A stretch of 64,000 nt of DNA from Plotosus lineatus (GCA_024760905.1 CM045731.1:55547001-55611000), one strand, 5' to 3'; shown: positions 1 to 11,600, counted from the first letter of the stretch. Notes: generated from the sequence alone by a model not told the origin. Numbers and translations: made by a program.

Positions 1-385
1 TGGAACTATGACAGGAAAAGGTAGAGAACTGGCATGATGTAGAGGAGGAAGGTAGACATACTGTGTGTTCAGGAGACCAGGTGGAAAGGTAGCAATGCTA
101 GAAGTTTAGGAGCAGGGTTTAAGCTGTTTTATAATGGTGTGGATGGGACAGGAAATGGAGTAGGAGTCATCATGAAGCCTCCTTTTGGTAGTAGGATGCT
201 GAGGTTGGAACTACCAGGCAAAAGGCCTAGCGGAAGACCAAAGAGAAGATTTATGGATGTGGTGAAGGAGGACATGAAGAAGGTGGTTGGTGTAAGAGAG
301 GATAGGGTGAGATGGCGGCAGATTATTCGCTGTGGTGACCCCTGAAGGGAATGGCCGAAAGGAAAAGAAGAAGGAAGAAAAAAAA
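1..385 (+). mobile_element. LINE-A copy, internally deleted, cut by window edge
   Basis: Bases 1-178 match the 5' endonuclease part of the LINE family called LINE-A here (words such as TMTGKGREL, CVQETRW and NGVGVI in other copies). From about base 179 the sequence jumps to the 3' end of the same family (RMLRLELPG, RPKRRFMDVVKEDMK) and ends in the typical GGTGACCCCTGAAGGGAA...GAAGAAG tail. Nearly the whole reverse transcriptase is missing. The full-length reference is the copy at 42624-45766. The family resembles elements often annotated as craniofacial development protein 2-like (RTE-type); the clade is not certain. Confidence 0.75.
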
Positions 386-391
386 TACCCC

Positions 392-910
392 CCAATGCCC
401 TATGCACAACTGTAAATAGTGCTTACTCCACTTCATATCGTTTGATTGGTGCTCTTTCCCTACACCATAGGGAACACAGTGAGCACGCCACTGCCACCTA
501 GTGTAGAAGATGCGCAATCACACTTAAGGCTGGTCCACCAGTATGTTAAAAAATCATGTTCCCCAGGGTCATACAGGCCAATTAGTCTCGTATTCTTCCA
601 CGTGTATTCCTCCTTGCTCCTTTCCACGCCGGCATTTGTAGCGTGCACCCCCAGCGTCCTATGCACGACAATAAACAGTGTTTACTGCACTTCATATCGT
701 TTGCTTGGTGCGTTTTCCCTACACCATAGGGAACACAGTGAGAGCGCCACTGCCACTTAGTGTAGAATATGCGCAATCACACTTAAGGCTGGTCCACCAG
801 TATGTTAAAAAAGCATGTTCCCCAGGGTCATACACGCCAATTAGCCTCGTATTTTTCCATGTGTATTCCTCCGTGCTCCTTTCCACACCGGCGTTTGTAA
901 AGTGCACCTG
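392..910 (+). repeat. Two tandem units of about 259 bp
   Basis: The block starting CCTATGCACAACTG at about 398 recurs from about 657, with the same order of landmarks: TTCATATCGTTTG, CCCTACACCATAGGGAACACAGTGAG, CACTTAAGGCTGGTCCACCAG, GTTCCCCAGGGTCATACA. The two units are roughly 90% alike. They lie just upstream of a Tigger-type transposase fragment and may be part of that transposon's 5' region. Confidence 0.85.
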
Positions 911-992
911 CACAAAAGTTTTTCTTTTCTGTGGTTCAGATTTTGTGACTTTTTTAGTCTTATTTTTATGTGCACATCCCAGTGTTTCTAAG

Positions 993-1337
993 ATGGGTCG
1001 TAAGAAAGTGGCTGATGTATTCAAGACGACAAAACCGATTTCTCTTGAAACGAAGCTTGAAATCATAGATAAACATGAAAAAGGAGTCCGCGTGGCTGAG
1101 CTGTATAAGGAGTATGGGAAGAATGCATCGACCATCTGTAGAATTCTCAAACAGAAGGACATGTTGAAGAGTGTTAAACCAGCAAAGGAGGTTACTATTT
1201 GTATATTTGTACTATTTAAGAAAAGATCAGGACTCAATGATGAGATGGAGAGGCTTCTCCTATTGTGGATCAATTCGACAGAGATCAACGGCGATGGGAG
1301 TGCGACTAATGAGCAGAAAACAAGTGATCAAAATTAG
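993..1337 (+). pseudogene. Tigger/pogo-type transposase N-terminal fragment
   Basis: A 114-residue frame opens with MGRKKVADVF and continues ISLETKLEIIDKHEKG.RVAELYKEYGKNASTICRILKQKD, the first CENP-B/psq-type helix-turn-helix of Tigger transposases. Residues MERLLLLWI resemble the start of the second helix-turn-helix, but a short unrelated piece (TICIFVLFKK) separates the two and the frame stops after DQN. No DDE catalytic region follows. I read it as a truncated transposase, not a host gene. The ATG at 993 is chosen because homology starts there, although the frame is open further upstream through the tandem repeat. Confidence 0.75.
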
Positions 1338-1667
1338 TGAAGTGAAATAAAACAGTTAAAAAAATCCACAAAATTAAATAAATAAATAAATACAAAATAC
1401 AAAAAATTAGTCATTTAAGTTAATGTTATACATCATATTAAATTATACAAGTTCAGACACACTTACTGTATTGTTTATTGACTTATTGTTTATTCTTGTT
1501 TTATTATTGTTTATTGTTCATTACAGTATTATTAATGTACATGTGTTATTATTGTGAAATGTTTACAGTTACATCTTCTTCTTTTACATGTGTATCTTAA
1601 ATTATTATTACTTTATTATTATTAATATTACAACACTTTTCCAAAAACATCTCTGACCGTCTTTGCT
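1338..1667. other. AT-rich stretch, nothing recognised
   Basis: The sequence is very AT-rich, with runs such as AAATAAATAAATAAATA and TTATTATTATTA. I see no open frame, RNA gene or transposon end. It may be the decayed remainder of the Tigger-type element upstream. Confidence 0.6.
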
Positions 1668-2052
1668 GATTCCAACTTTGAAACTGTCACATCATTTTCA
1701 TCACCATTGCTCCTCTTCATCATCACTCCTCTTCTTCATTCCTCCTCATCTCTTCAATGCCTCATCATCTCATCTTCATCTTCACCCCTCTTCCTCTTCA
1801 TCACTCCTCTCCTCATCATCTCATCTTTATCATCACTCTTCTCTTCATCACTCCTCTCCTCATCTTCATCACTCTTCTCTTCTTCAGGCCTCTCCTCATC
1901 AATATCACTCCACTTCCTTCTCATCACTCTTCTTCCATAAAACTTTCTCTGCGACTTTATCTCCTCTTCATCACTTTCACTTCAACAACTTCAACAATCA
2001 TCTTCATCTTCACTCCTCTTCCTCTTCATTATTCCAGTTCATCACATTCTAA
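1668..2052. repeat. Strand-asymmetric pyrimidine minisatellite (TTCATCACTCCTCT-like)
   Basis: About 385 bp is built from imperfect repeats of TCATCACTCCTCTTC, CTCATCATCT and CATCTTCATC, almost free of G on the plus strand. All three plus frames are open by composition only, giving Ser/His/Leu-rich products, so I do not call a gene. Confidence 0.85.
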
Positions 2053-2189
2053 TTTCTTGGACACTGTTAAAACAATAATGCTGCTTACAGTTGTATTTAT
2101 TCCTGTTACTGAATAAATAAAAATCCAATAAAAGCTTGTATTCTGGGACGTACACCAGCGGCTCTAATTCAACTCAGACAAACACCCCC

Positions 2190-5100
2190 TTCATCCTGGA
2201 GCTGAAGTCTGATGATAACGGCAGTTTCTTTGCTTGTGAAGACCAATGGGATAAGTGGATGCTGGGCAACATGCTTTGACAGGCTGTGTAGGCCAATTCT
2301 CAATCGGCAGGCTTGCGAGCAGATGGGACATGTGTGCGTCATGTCTGTTATAGGTTGGCTCGCTGAATCCTATGTCGCTGACGTTTCTCTGCAGCTGCTG
2401 TTTTCCTTCCTTCTTCAAAATTGTCTGTTGTGGTCTTGATATTCCCTCTCAAACCCTCTTTTTCCTCTAACAATTTCTCCCATTTGCTGTGTTCTATCAC
2501 GGCCTGAGTGAGTTGCCACTTCAGTTGGTCTTTGAAGCGCGTGTGGGGGGGCACCAAGGTCACGCTTACTTTGGTGTAACTTGCCATAAAAGATGATCTT
2601 TGGCATTCTGGAACTGTCCATATGTGAGACGTCTCCTGGCTCTCAGGCATCTTTGATGGAATCGCTCAAACAGTTTCACTTGTTTCCTATAGAGGACCCA
2701 AGGTTCTGCCCCGTAGAGAAGAGTGGTGAGGACTGCAGCTCTGCAGACTTGAATCTTGGCTGTCAGGTGCAGGGAGTGATTTTGCCAGACACGCTTTTGT
2801 AGACAACTGAAGGAGCTGCTGGCTTTTGCGATGTGGTTGACATCTTCGACTGCTGTTGCATAGTTGAAAATGACACTTCCTAGATACATAAAGTGTTCAA
2901 CTGCATTGAGCTGGTTCCCATCGATGTTGATCCGGGATGGGGCGTATGCTTCGTGTGGAGGCTTCTGAAACAGCATTTCTGTTTTCTGTATGTTGATTGT
3001 GAGTGCGAAGGCATTGGCTGCCTTGGCGAAGAGGTTAACCACAGTCAGGAGGGCCTCCTTTGTGTGCTCTAGGAGAGTGCAGTCATTTGCAAATAGCAGG
3101 TCGAGTTCTTCCAATGTCTTCAAATGTCCATGCTTCCCTCGGTGCGAAACTGTATATAGACTCTCTCTTGCAGGTCTTCCTTAAGTTCTTGAAGCATCAT
3201 ACTGAAAAAGATCACGAACAGGATGGGAGCTAACACACAGCCCTGCTTCAAGCCATTCTTGATGGGGAATGGATCTGAAAATTCACCGCTGTGCTTCACC
3301 TGGTCCTTTTGTCCAATGTGGAGTTGCTGCAGGATGGAGAGGAAACATGAAGGACACCCCAGCTTGCCAAGAATCTTCCAAAGACCTTCTGCTGACTGTG
3401 TTGACTTCGTCAAGTCTATGAAGGCTATGTACAGGGCCATATTCTGTTCTCTGTCCTTCTCTTGAATCTGATGAAGGAAGAAGGTCATGTCAGTGGTGCT
3501 GCGGTTGGCAAGAAATCCCCACTTACTTTTGGGAAGGACCTCTTCTGCAATGGCTGGTATGAGTCTGTCTAGAAGTACACGGGCCAGGATTTTGCACGCA
3601 ATAGACAGTAGGGTCATTCCTCTGTAGTTTGAACAATCTGACTTTTCTCCCTTGTACAGGGACATTATCACTGTGTCATAACATTCACCTGGCACTTCTC
3701 CTTTTATCCAACACAAGGTGAATAGGCTTGTGAGTTTCTTGAGGAGTTGATTACCACCATAATTGTACACCTCTGCCAGGAGGCCATCTATGACAGGAGT
3801 CTTGTGTGCCTTCAGCTTCTGGACTGCAGTCTTAACATCTTCAAGTGAGGGTGGCTCATCCATTTCTGGTTTCACTGGCTGCTGCTGGATGTTGTCGAGG
3901 GAGTCATCTTCTACTAAGCGAGTATTGCCAAACAGGGTTCTGTAGTGCTTGGCCCAGTGGTTCAAAATGTCTTTTTTGTCAGTCAACAGTGTCAACCCAT
4001 CTTTGAGCAAAGTAGAGCTTGCATCTGATGTGTCGGGCCATAGACTGCTCGAAGCATTTCATAGAAAGCTCTGCTGTGTCTGCATAGCACTGTGTTCGCT
4101 GAGCAAGTGCCAGCCACCAATTGTTCTGGATCACGCAGAGTTTTTTCTGTAGGCTGCTGCATGCCTACCTGTAGCTATCTTTCGCTGCTTGTTTTCCTGG
4201 ACTTGACAGCACTGTTGTATCTCACCATCATTTTCATCAAACCAGTCTTTGTTCTTCCTTGCTGAAAACTCAACTACTTCTGTTAGCCTTTTGCAGTGTG
4301 TTCTACAGATCTTGCCACACCATCTCTGGTTCTGTCTCTAATGGCTTCAGAGAGAGCAAACTTGCTTTGGAGTTCCCTGTGGAACTTTTCCTCCAGCAGA
4401 GGGAGACGATAAACTTGCAGTCTTGATTTGTGAGCTTTTCCTCTTCACCACTCTTGAGAGTGCTATCAGGTCAGTTTGACAGATACACAGACAAGTCTGT
4501 CGTCTGTGTAGTGGTCAGCACTTGGCAATGACTCTAGTGTGCAGCTTCCATCTGGCAGACTAGGATATTGTCCAGTAGGTACCAAGGTTTGGAGCATGGA
4601 TATATCCAAGTTGTTTTGAACCTGGCTTTCTGCTGAAACAAGGTGCTGGTGATGGTCAGGGTGTGTTGTGCACACAGTTCGAGGAGCAACTGTTCATTGT
4701 TGTTACAGTTGCCGATTCCATGCTGCCCTAGAACTTTTGGCCAAATGTTGTGGTCTCTGCCTACCCGTGCATTGAAATCTACCCAGATGAAGATCTTGTC
4801 TGTGTCTTACGTTTTCTGCAGGAGGGACCTCAGTTCACTGTAAAAGGATTCCTTTATAGTGGAGTCAGCCTGTAACGGTGGGGCATAGACACTGATGATG
4901 GTGGCATACTGGTTTCCTTGCAAGGGTAGACAGAGCGACGAGTCGGTCAGAGTCTCTAACTGGTAAACTTTCAAGTCTGTTGGTGAGAGAGTTCTTTATC
5001 ATGAATCCCATGCCAGAAAGCCTTTGATCATCCTTGGTTTTGCCAGACCAGTCGAGAGTGTAGCCTGCACCATGTTCTGTCAGGCATCCTTGCTCAGTAA

Positions 5101-5580
5101 AGCGTACCGCTCTGACCACAGCAATGTCAATTTTCAGTCGGGAACGCTCTCTGTCGACTAAAGCAGAACGCCTCTCAGGACGATCTGTAGAATCTGAGTC
5201 CTGCATGGTGTGAACATTTCAACATAGCTTGAGACTTCTTGTCATTGCTTCATGATTTCTTCTCTTGTTTCTACCGCTTGATGAGATGCTCTGTTGACCG
5301 CTGCTGGCCAACCAGGTGAGGGTGAGACAAGCGTTGTCTGGACCATCTTTTCTAGGCCTGTCTCCTTGTGGAGCATGTAGTGCTATCTCTAAAAAGAGCA
5401 ACTTGGTCACCCATAGTGCTGCCAAAAGCTGCTGTTGTCTCAGATCAGCAGACTAGCGACCACCTACATGTAGAGTTGAGACTGTGACTCCTAGTACCAT
5501 TCTGTACCTGTCAATTTCACCCCTTCTCCATCGCTGTAGGACTTTCCTCTTCTTCGTGCATACGCTCAGAGGTTTTATAG
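2190..5580 (-). mobile_element. LINE-B: non-LTR retrotransposon with degenerate endonuclease and reverse transcriptase
   Basis: Read on the minus strand, the element starts with an endonuclease-like stretch near 5.2-4.6 kb (SRLKIDIAVVRAVR, GYTLDWSGKTKDD, GMGFMIKNSL). It continues into reverse transcriptase between 4010 and 3120, with CSNYRGMTLLSIACKILARV, IPAIAEEVLPKSKWGF, the RT-2 like YIAFIDLTK and the NGLKQGCVLAPILFVIFF block. It ends with LLFANDCTLLEHTKEALL and YLGSVIFNYAT near 3100-2600. The catalytic FADD has become FAND and several frameshifts break the frame, so it is dead. The 3' end is near 2190. The 5' boundary is uncertain. Confidence 0.8.
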
Positions 5581-6498
5581 TGAAAGTCAGTACGCACCAA
5601 CTAAACCCACTCCTTAGGCCTGGAGGTCCTTCTTCAATGGCTCAGGAGGCTTAGATGGCTGTGGCATCTGCCAGGCTATAGGTTTTATATCAGAGTGTCC
5701 TTCTCCTAACCTCTGGCTCAAAAAAACCTTCATTGGAGGCACAAGAGCAGCAACCCAGGCTAAGGCATGGCTGTTAGATCCTGTCTTGTGTCTTGGCCCA
5801 GGGCCATCTTGTGTCCTGTAATCCAGCATACTAGGCACTCGGGGGTTTGGAATCAGAGTTTCCCTTTCCTAGACTGGCTGCCAACCAAGGCTAATGTGAG
5901 CCCAGTCTACAAATTGCCCAGTTATCCCGCTGGGTATTTGGTCGCATCTGCAGCAAGCTCTGTGAGAACAGGGAAACCGTAATTGCAGACACATTTGGAA
6001 AGGAGAAATGCATGTGAGTCAGGTGGGACGTCCAGCCCAGACCCAACTGAAGTTTAAACCCAACTTTATTCTCACTGCGTTGCTCATAATTATCTAAACA
6101 ACAAACTTGCTTTATTAGCAATGACAAGGAAGTGTTGTCCTGTTTACAGTCACTTCCCCCTTGAATTACGTTATGTCACCCCACCCCACCTGATATTGGA
6201 ACAAAATGTGCACCAAATGTGTTGCAATATTTCAGGGGACAGAGTGAGCAGAACTATTTGAACTGTGATGAGATTGATATTTGAACAGGATGGAGAAAGA
6301 AACCCTTCAGGAGAAGGACATGGAGGATGAGGGGAGGAGGATGAAGAGGAAAAGAGGATGAGCAGGACGCCCTATGCATTCGTTGGTTAGAATACGGAGG
6401 TATTTTTAGAGTCCATGTGACAGTCAGACCCCTGGTAACCCCCCTAACTTGTTTATCTATGTCATCCTCTCTCATCAAGAAAACATTGGGGGAGGGGA

Positions 6499-6500
<2 letters not shown>
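5581..6500. other. No gene recognised; possible LINE-B 5' flank
   Basis: Short frames exist but none has recognisable motifs. The first few hundred bases may still be the 5' untranslated part of LINE-B. The part from 6050 to 6500 looks like ordinary intronic sequence. Confidence 0.4.
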
Positions 6501-6567
<67 letters not shown>

Positions 6568-6568
6568 C

Positions 6569-6628
<60 letters not shown>
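6501..6628. repeat. Compound microsatellite (GT)n(GA)n
   Basis: About 29 GT units are followed directly by interrupted GA units with occasional GC. A long perfect dinucleotide tract like this is expected to be length-polymorphic. Confidence 0.97.
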
Positions 6629-6630
<2 letters not shown>

Positions 6631-6653
6631 TGTAGATTTCACATTTACAAGTA

Positions 6654-7477
6654 CAATGGTACCTCACCTTACGAAATTAATCCATTTCAGAGCCTTTTTC
6701 GTAACCTGGATTTTTCGTAAATTGAACCGCATTTTACATGTAAAACGTGTGATTCGTTCCGGGGCCCCCAATACGGGGTAGTAAACCCTTTAAAAATTAG
6801 AAAAGCATACCTTTTAAGACCTCCTTCTGCTTCAATATTGTACCCATGGTAGACGGGTTTGGCCATATTCCTTTGCGATATCACTCAACCGCATGCCACG
6901 GGCTCGCTTCTTCTTTTCACTCGCATTGGAAATCACACGAGCGTGTGTGTGTGCGCACGTGTGTTGACCATGTCTTCTTAGCAGATTTATAATCTTACAA
7001 ATGTTTATGGAAGGTTAAAAGCCTGAGTCAAAAAATAAAGTTGCAATGAGCACACTCAAAAAACTCATGAAACAACAGTAACTCTGTCCTTTACACAAAA
7101 AGCATTATGGGCGATGCAGCTCCATAATAGCCAATGGGAGGGAGCCGCATCATCCCTCCTAGCCAATGGCAGAACAGCGGAGCGGGATGTTGGGAGATAG
7201 CCAATGGGAGGGAGCTGGCTCATCCCTCCTAGCCAACGGGCCAACAGCGGGGCGAGATGTTGGAAGATAGTCAATGGGAGAGCAGCTTGTGCATTGCTTG
7301 AATGTTTGAATGGCGCGTTATAATGTTTGAATGGCGCGTTTGAATGTTTGAATGGCGCATTTGGCATGTTTCGTAAGGAGAACTTGTTTCGTATACAGAG
7401 ACAAAAAATTTTGGAAAATGTTTTTTGTAACCTGGATTTTTTGCTTGCTGGGACTATTGTAAGGTGAAATACCACTG
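6654..7477. mobile_element. Tigger-like MITE 1 (TA target site)
   Basis: The left end CAATGGTACCTCACCTTACG is matched by the inverted right end, CAGTGGTATTTCACCTTACA when read on the minus strand. Both ends are flanked by TA (6652-6653 and 7478-7479). The interior repeats TTTTTCGTAACCTGGATTTT near both ends and holds a run of CCAATGGGAGGGAGC-like direct repeats at 7130-7280. No transposase is present. TA duplication and this terminal type fit pogo/Tigger non-autonomous elements. Confidence 0.75.
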
Positions 7478-7501
7478 TAAAAGTACAGCCTTGCTCCTAG
7501 T

Positions 7502-7503
7502 TC

Positions 7504-7534
<31 letters not shown>

Positions 7535-7544
7535 ACACACACAC
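7502..7544. repeat. C homopolymer followed by (AC)n
   Basis: A run of about 19 C is followed by about 12 AC units. Confidence 0.95.
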
Positions 7545-7990
7545 CCTTCTCCCAGAGGCAGAGCAATCTCTTTTAGGTGGCGATCACACTAGAGGTGCAA
7601 TTGAAAAGTGACTGACATGAGAGAACCTTTGCCCAGTGTTGGCTGAGATAGGTCTGAGATCACCGCAACCTGAATGAGTGAAAGGTGTGAGTTTTGGTGG
7701 TGGTATTGCAAAAATCAGCATTTCTTCATCAGTTTGTATAGCTGACTACACCCATGCACGGATTTTCACCAAACATGTTGGGAAGACTACTGTGCCTAAG
7801 TTCCAGACACAAATTAGATTATGAAATGTCAAGGTCAAATGTGAAGGTCAGAGCAGGGTCACAAAGTTTAGGAGATGGAGTGCTTATAAGTTGGAAACAA
7901 AAGGCGTTACCCTGGAACACTGATGTTAGGGGGAATGTAAATAAATTTGTAATTTTTATAAATGTGACTGTATAAACGTTGTATATACAA
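7545..7990. other. Intronic stretch, nothing recognised
   Basis: There is no credible frame and no repeat family that I can recognise. Confidence 0.5.
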
Positions 7991-7994
7991 ACAC

Positions 7995-8935
7995 TTCTCA
8001 ACTTACGTTCATCCGTTTTATGTTTTTTGATTTTACTTATTTTTTTTTTTTTAAAAAGTCAAATTTTGAGTACGAGACGTACCTATGTAGTACGCTGACA
8101 TAATGACGCAATGACGCTGCGTCCATTGTTTATAAGCGATGGACTGAACGCGCCCTGCTGCTTCCCAGTTCACTGCGTGTTACCCTTGTGTTAAGACATC
8201 GTCTCTGTGATCTTTGTGTTTACACTGTTTTGAGAACTTTTGTAACCCTAAGCAAATATGGTTGATCAGAAGTGTAAGCCTACTAGCAAGTTTTCTGGCA
8301 TATGCCCGAATTTCTGGTTATCACAAGACTGAATTAACTATCTGCTCGGATCGGCGCAATCTACATGTATGCTCAATTAAGCAAAGAGAGTTATAAAATA
8401 AATGAAAACCTGAATCCAGAAAAGAAAGCGAACTCTCCGCTCTGCTGGTGATTCACATCAGTGCAGGCTGAGTACTAAACAAGTATTCAACGGCGCCCTT
8501 GCTCACTTGAAAGACCGGAAGTCCATATAACCCGTGCTTTGTCTCAAGTACAAGCAAGTGAACTATTCAGTGGCGCGCCTCAGATATTGTAAGCGTTGAT
8601 TGGCTGGTTTAAGCTTCATGTAAAGTGACTTGGCTCAGCTTCATATAAAGTGACTCGGCTCAATTTCATATAAAGTGACCATCCGGCGACCATCGGAACC
8701 CTTTACAAGCAGAAAGATCACATCATAGAGAATGTTAAAGGTTATATTTGATACTCTATTTTATATTTGATGAATGAATTTGATTCAAATTTATCTATTT
8801 GAAATTATTTTGCTTGAATTTAATTTATTTGAAATTAATGTTGATATTATTTGATATATTTGATATTATTTTACAATGTTATGTTTATGATAATTGATTT
8901 AGGGGTGTTTAATGAGATATGGTAATTATTATATA
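7995..8935 (+). mobile_element. DNA transposon family B, non-autonomous copy 1
   Basis: It begins with CTTCTCAACTTACGTTCATCCG. It then carries landmarks found again, in one or both orientations, at 42030-42600 and 45767-47770: GTCAAATTTTGAGTACGAGACGTACC, GACGCTGCGTCCATTGTTTA, CCCTAAGCAAATATGGTTG, GATTCACATCAGTG.AGGCTGAGTACTAAAC, and ATTGATTTAGGGGTGTTT close to the far end. No coding capacity was seen. The superfamily is unknown. Confidence 0.7.
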
Positions 8936-10453
8936 CGGTATTTATGGATGTATAGTACAGTATAAACTTCATGTCACTGGAACATACAGTAACAACTTAC
9001 AATTTTTTTCAACTTGTGTTCAGCCATGGCAGCGTCTGGAATTTTCCACAAGGGGACCTATGCGCCCTGGTGGCGGGTCAGGTGATTTGGAATTTTCCAG
9101 AATGGAACTTTTCAGAACTTTAGGGAATCTATATTACCTGTTGCCGACTGGCTCAATCTCTTCAAGTCTCTTAGGACAGATCATCTAAGGCAGGGGTCGG
9201 GAACCTTTTAGACTAAGAGAGCCAAAAAAAACCCCAAAAAAACAATTTAAAATCTAATCCTCTGAGAGCCAAATATATTTTTTAATACTGAGACCAACAA
9301 TTTTAAAGTATATTAAGACTCTGAATTTATTTTAAACAACATTGTTACAACGAAGTTATTTATTAATAAGAAAAGTACTTCTTACTATTAATGCAACTTC
9401 TGGTGCTGCATGGTTTTGCTGGTGGCTTTGTAGACTGGTTGCTACGTGGTGAGGTTCAGCATCATGCAGGCGTTTAAGCTTCCATCTGTTACACGTGACC
9501 GCAGGTTGGTCTTGATGCTTTTCAGGTGTAAGAAGGACTTCTTGCGTGCGCATGTGGAGCCAAACATGATCAATACAACAGGACACTTCAGTGTTCGTGT
9601 GACAGGAAGCGCATCCCAAGTTTTGGCAATCAGCTGGTCTGCGGGTTGAAGTTTTTTCCTGTCTGTCCATTTGTGTTTTGCTTGCCAGCTCTGCTTCGCT
9701 TCTTGCACATGAGCTAGGGAAATTTACCTCTTTACCCAAAAACAACTCACGCAGGCTGTTACATATAATCCATTAAAATTAGAGTTTCAAGGTATCGGCC
9801 CCGCCCACCCACACACTGGAGTACAGAAAGGATTGGCTCTCCACTGCGCACCACAGTGACAAGTGGCATTGAAAATAGATGTATAGATTGAAATGCGTGA
9901 GATTGATTTATGTTTTTGTTTTATTTAATGGCTTTCTTTCTATATTTTTATTTAAAGGACAGCAAAATTATGTATTAGTTATTCTGTTAAGAAAGGCCAC
10001 CTGATTTATCTGAGAGCCAGATGCAGTCATCAAAAGAGCCACGTCTGGCTCGCGAGCCATAGGTTCCTGACCCCTGGTCTAAGGAAACCCATCGCGTCGG
10101 ATCATCTCATCCAAGGGGGATCATGGAACGCATTTCAACCAAGTTTTGTCATTCAAGACTCCATCACCCAAGTCCATCCTCTGCACTCAACCACAGCCAA
10201 CATGAGGATTTTCATCATTTGTTTATTTTGATACGCAGGATTCCAAGCCTTTCCTCACCAGCGCGCGCGCCGTCTCTAAATTTACCATGCTGCAGGTGCT
10301 TGGTGATGATCTTTGTTTTGGGACCCTTGTTTAATTTGTATTTTGTTTAGCTTTAAGCTGTAAGTATTATTTTGCCTTACTTTTGTGTACATGTCATGGT
10401 TTGTATGCTGGTATCGAGGGGTAATTTCCATTTTCTAAATTCCATATGTAACA
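8936..10453 (+). mobile_element. LTR-like repeat copy, interrupted by a hAT element
   Basis: Outside the nested hAT (9191-10076), the sequence matches the solo LTR at 56548-57173 in inverse orientation. Shared landmarks are ACTTTAGGGAATCTATATTA, TGTTGCCGACT, GGATCATCTCATCCAAGG, TTTGTTTTGGGACCCTTGTT and TTTTGTTTAGCT.TAAGCTGTAAG. The end TTCCATATGTAACA corresponds to the other copy's CCATACGTAACA terminus. The 5' boundary is degenerate and approximate. Confidence 0.6.
9191..10076 (-). mobile_element. hAT element with transposase C-terminal remnant
   Basis: The terminal inverted repeats are CAGGGGTCGGGAACCTTTTA at the left and AGGTTCCTGACCCCTG at the right. They are flanked by a near-perfect 8-bp duplication (ATCTAAGG at 9183-9190, GTCTAAGG at 10077-10084), as expected for hAT. 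On the minus strand near 9708-9442 the reading FGSTCARKKSFLHLKSIKTN and LRSRVTDGSLNACM resembles the hAT C-terminal dimerisation region (F-G-S...E..FS..K..K...R..L.D..L). Frameshifts make it a relic. Confidence 0.85.
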
Positions 10454-11310
10454 CTGATAGGAAACCTTCTATGGACTTTTAAATAAAACCATTACATTTG
10501 ACCTTGAATGATCTTCAATAGCCATCTCATAGAAAACTAAAACAAAAAAAACTTTCAAATAAGAGTATATGACTGAATAGCCTGCATTACACCACTGATC
10601 CTTCGTCATGGCTTAATAATGCCTGGTATTTATTTAGATATTTAAATTTGTGGAAACCAATTCACCTTTCAATAGTTCTGGCTAAAACGTGATCGGAAGC
10701 AGGCAAAGGGTGCATAAAAAAACAGAATAAGAGCCTCATCGATTCCTTCTTTCTCTCAGTCTGTCTTTATTTGCTTGTTGAGAATCATGAGCATTGCACA
10801 CATCTGAACCACAGCCCTGCGGCACTTTTCTACACCCAGATCAATTGAGCCTGGCGAACGCATTCAATTTGGAATTCCTCCAATGGATTTAGCCAATGGC
10901 ATCTCATCACAAAGCTATTTATGAGCTCCTTCACCAAACAGATATATTCTGTGTCATAACTGTGCTGGGTACAATCTGTTTTTATTCCCTCTCTCCATAC
11001 ATCATGTTTATTAGTGAACCGGGCTGTGGGGGTAGAAAGCCACTGATTATTACGGGTTAGAATGTTTCTGAAAGAGAATGCTAGTTCATTATACGTATCA
11101 GAGTGCCATTAGCTTTTCATATTGAAAGAGTCTTATTGAATAGAAGGTTATTATGATTAAATGCAGTCCCTGTCCTTGAAGTCAAGGAAAGCTGAAAAAG
11201 CTTTGTGGGTTTTATTTCCTTTTCCTTTCTGTCTTTTTAAAATTTGGGTACGATACAAATTTCATTTTCTTTCTGTTTATATTTTGTCATGGTTAACACA
11301 TCTGTCCATC
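10454..11310. other. Unique intronic sequence, no gene seen
   Basis: This is one of the few long stretches without recognisable transposon sequence in the probable epm2a intron. Bases 10700-11230 are of balanced composition, with no frame longer than chance. It could hold a conserved noncoding element. I see nothing specific. Confidence 0.5.
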
Positions 11311-11600
11311 ACACAGTAAGGAGGTCCCATTGGTCAAGTCCTGGGCTTGGTGAGAGCATTTTGTTCAGGCTGTAAAGGTTACATGTTCTCCCCATGCGAG
11401 CATGGGATTTTTCTGGGTATTCCAGTTTCCTCCTACAGTCCAAATGCACATTAGGCTTACTGGCTGTTCATTGCCCCTAGTTGTGAGTGTGAATGATTGC
11501 ATGAGTGAGTCTTGGCCTGTGATTGGGCTGGAAAGCTGTTCAGGGTGTATCCTGTGGTGGTTTCTGTTTTACAAGACATGATGTTAAATATTGAGTGAAT
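11311..11600 (+). mobile_element. SINE-3 (fish tRNA-like family), decayed
   Basis: Remnants of the common fish SINE body are present: GTCCTGGGCTTGG (B-box region), ACATGTTCTCCCCATGCGAGCATGGG, TTTCCTCCTACAGTCCAAATGCACATTAGGCT and GGCTGTTCA. The head is degraded. A TTTTA pentamer microsatellite follows at 11620-11644. Confidence 0.6.

Noticed and set aside
1663..2116. Three overlapping plus-strand open frames rich in Ser, His, Leu and Phe
   Set aside because: They arise only from the composition of the TCATCACTCCTCT minisatellite. All frames are open at once and no domain is present.
5767..6127. Short frames on both strands near the LINE-B 5' side
   Set aside because: No motif, no matching frame in a second copy and no splice or start context; not enough to call a gene.
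6254..6781. Frames coding poly-Cys-Val, poly-Arg-Glu or poly-Ser-Leu
   Set aside because: Translations of the (GT)n(GA)n microsatellite.
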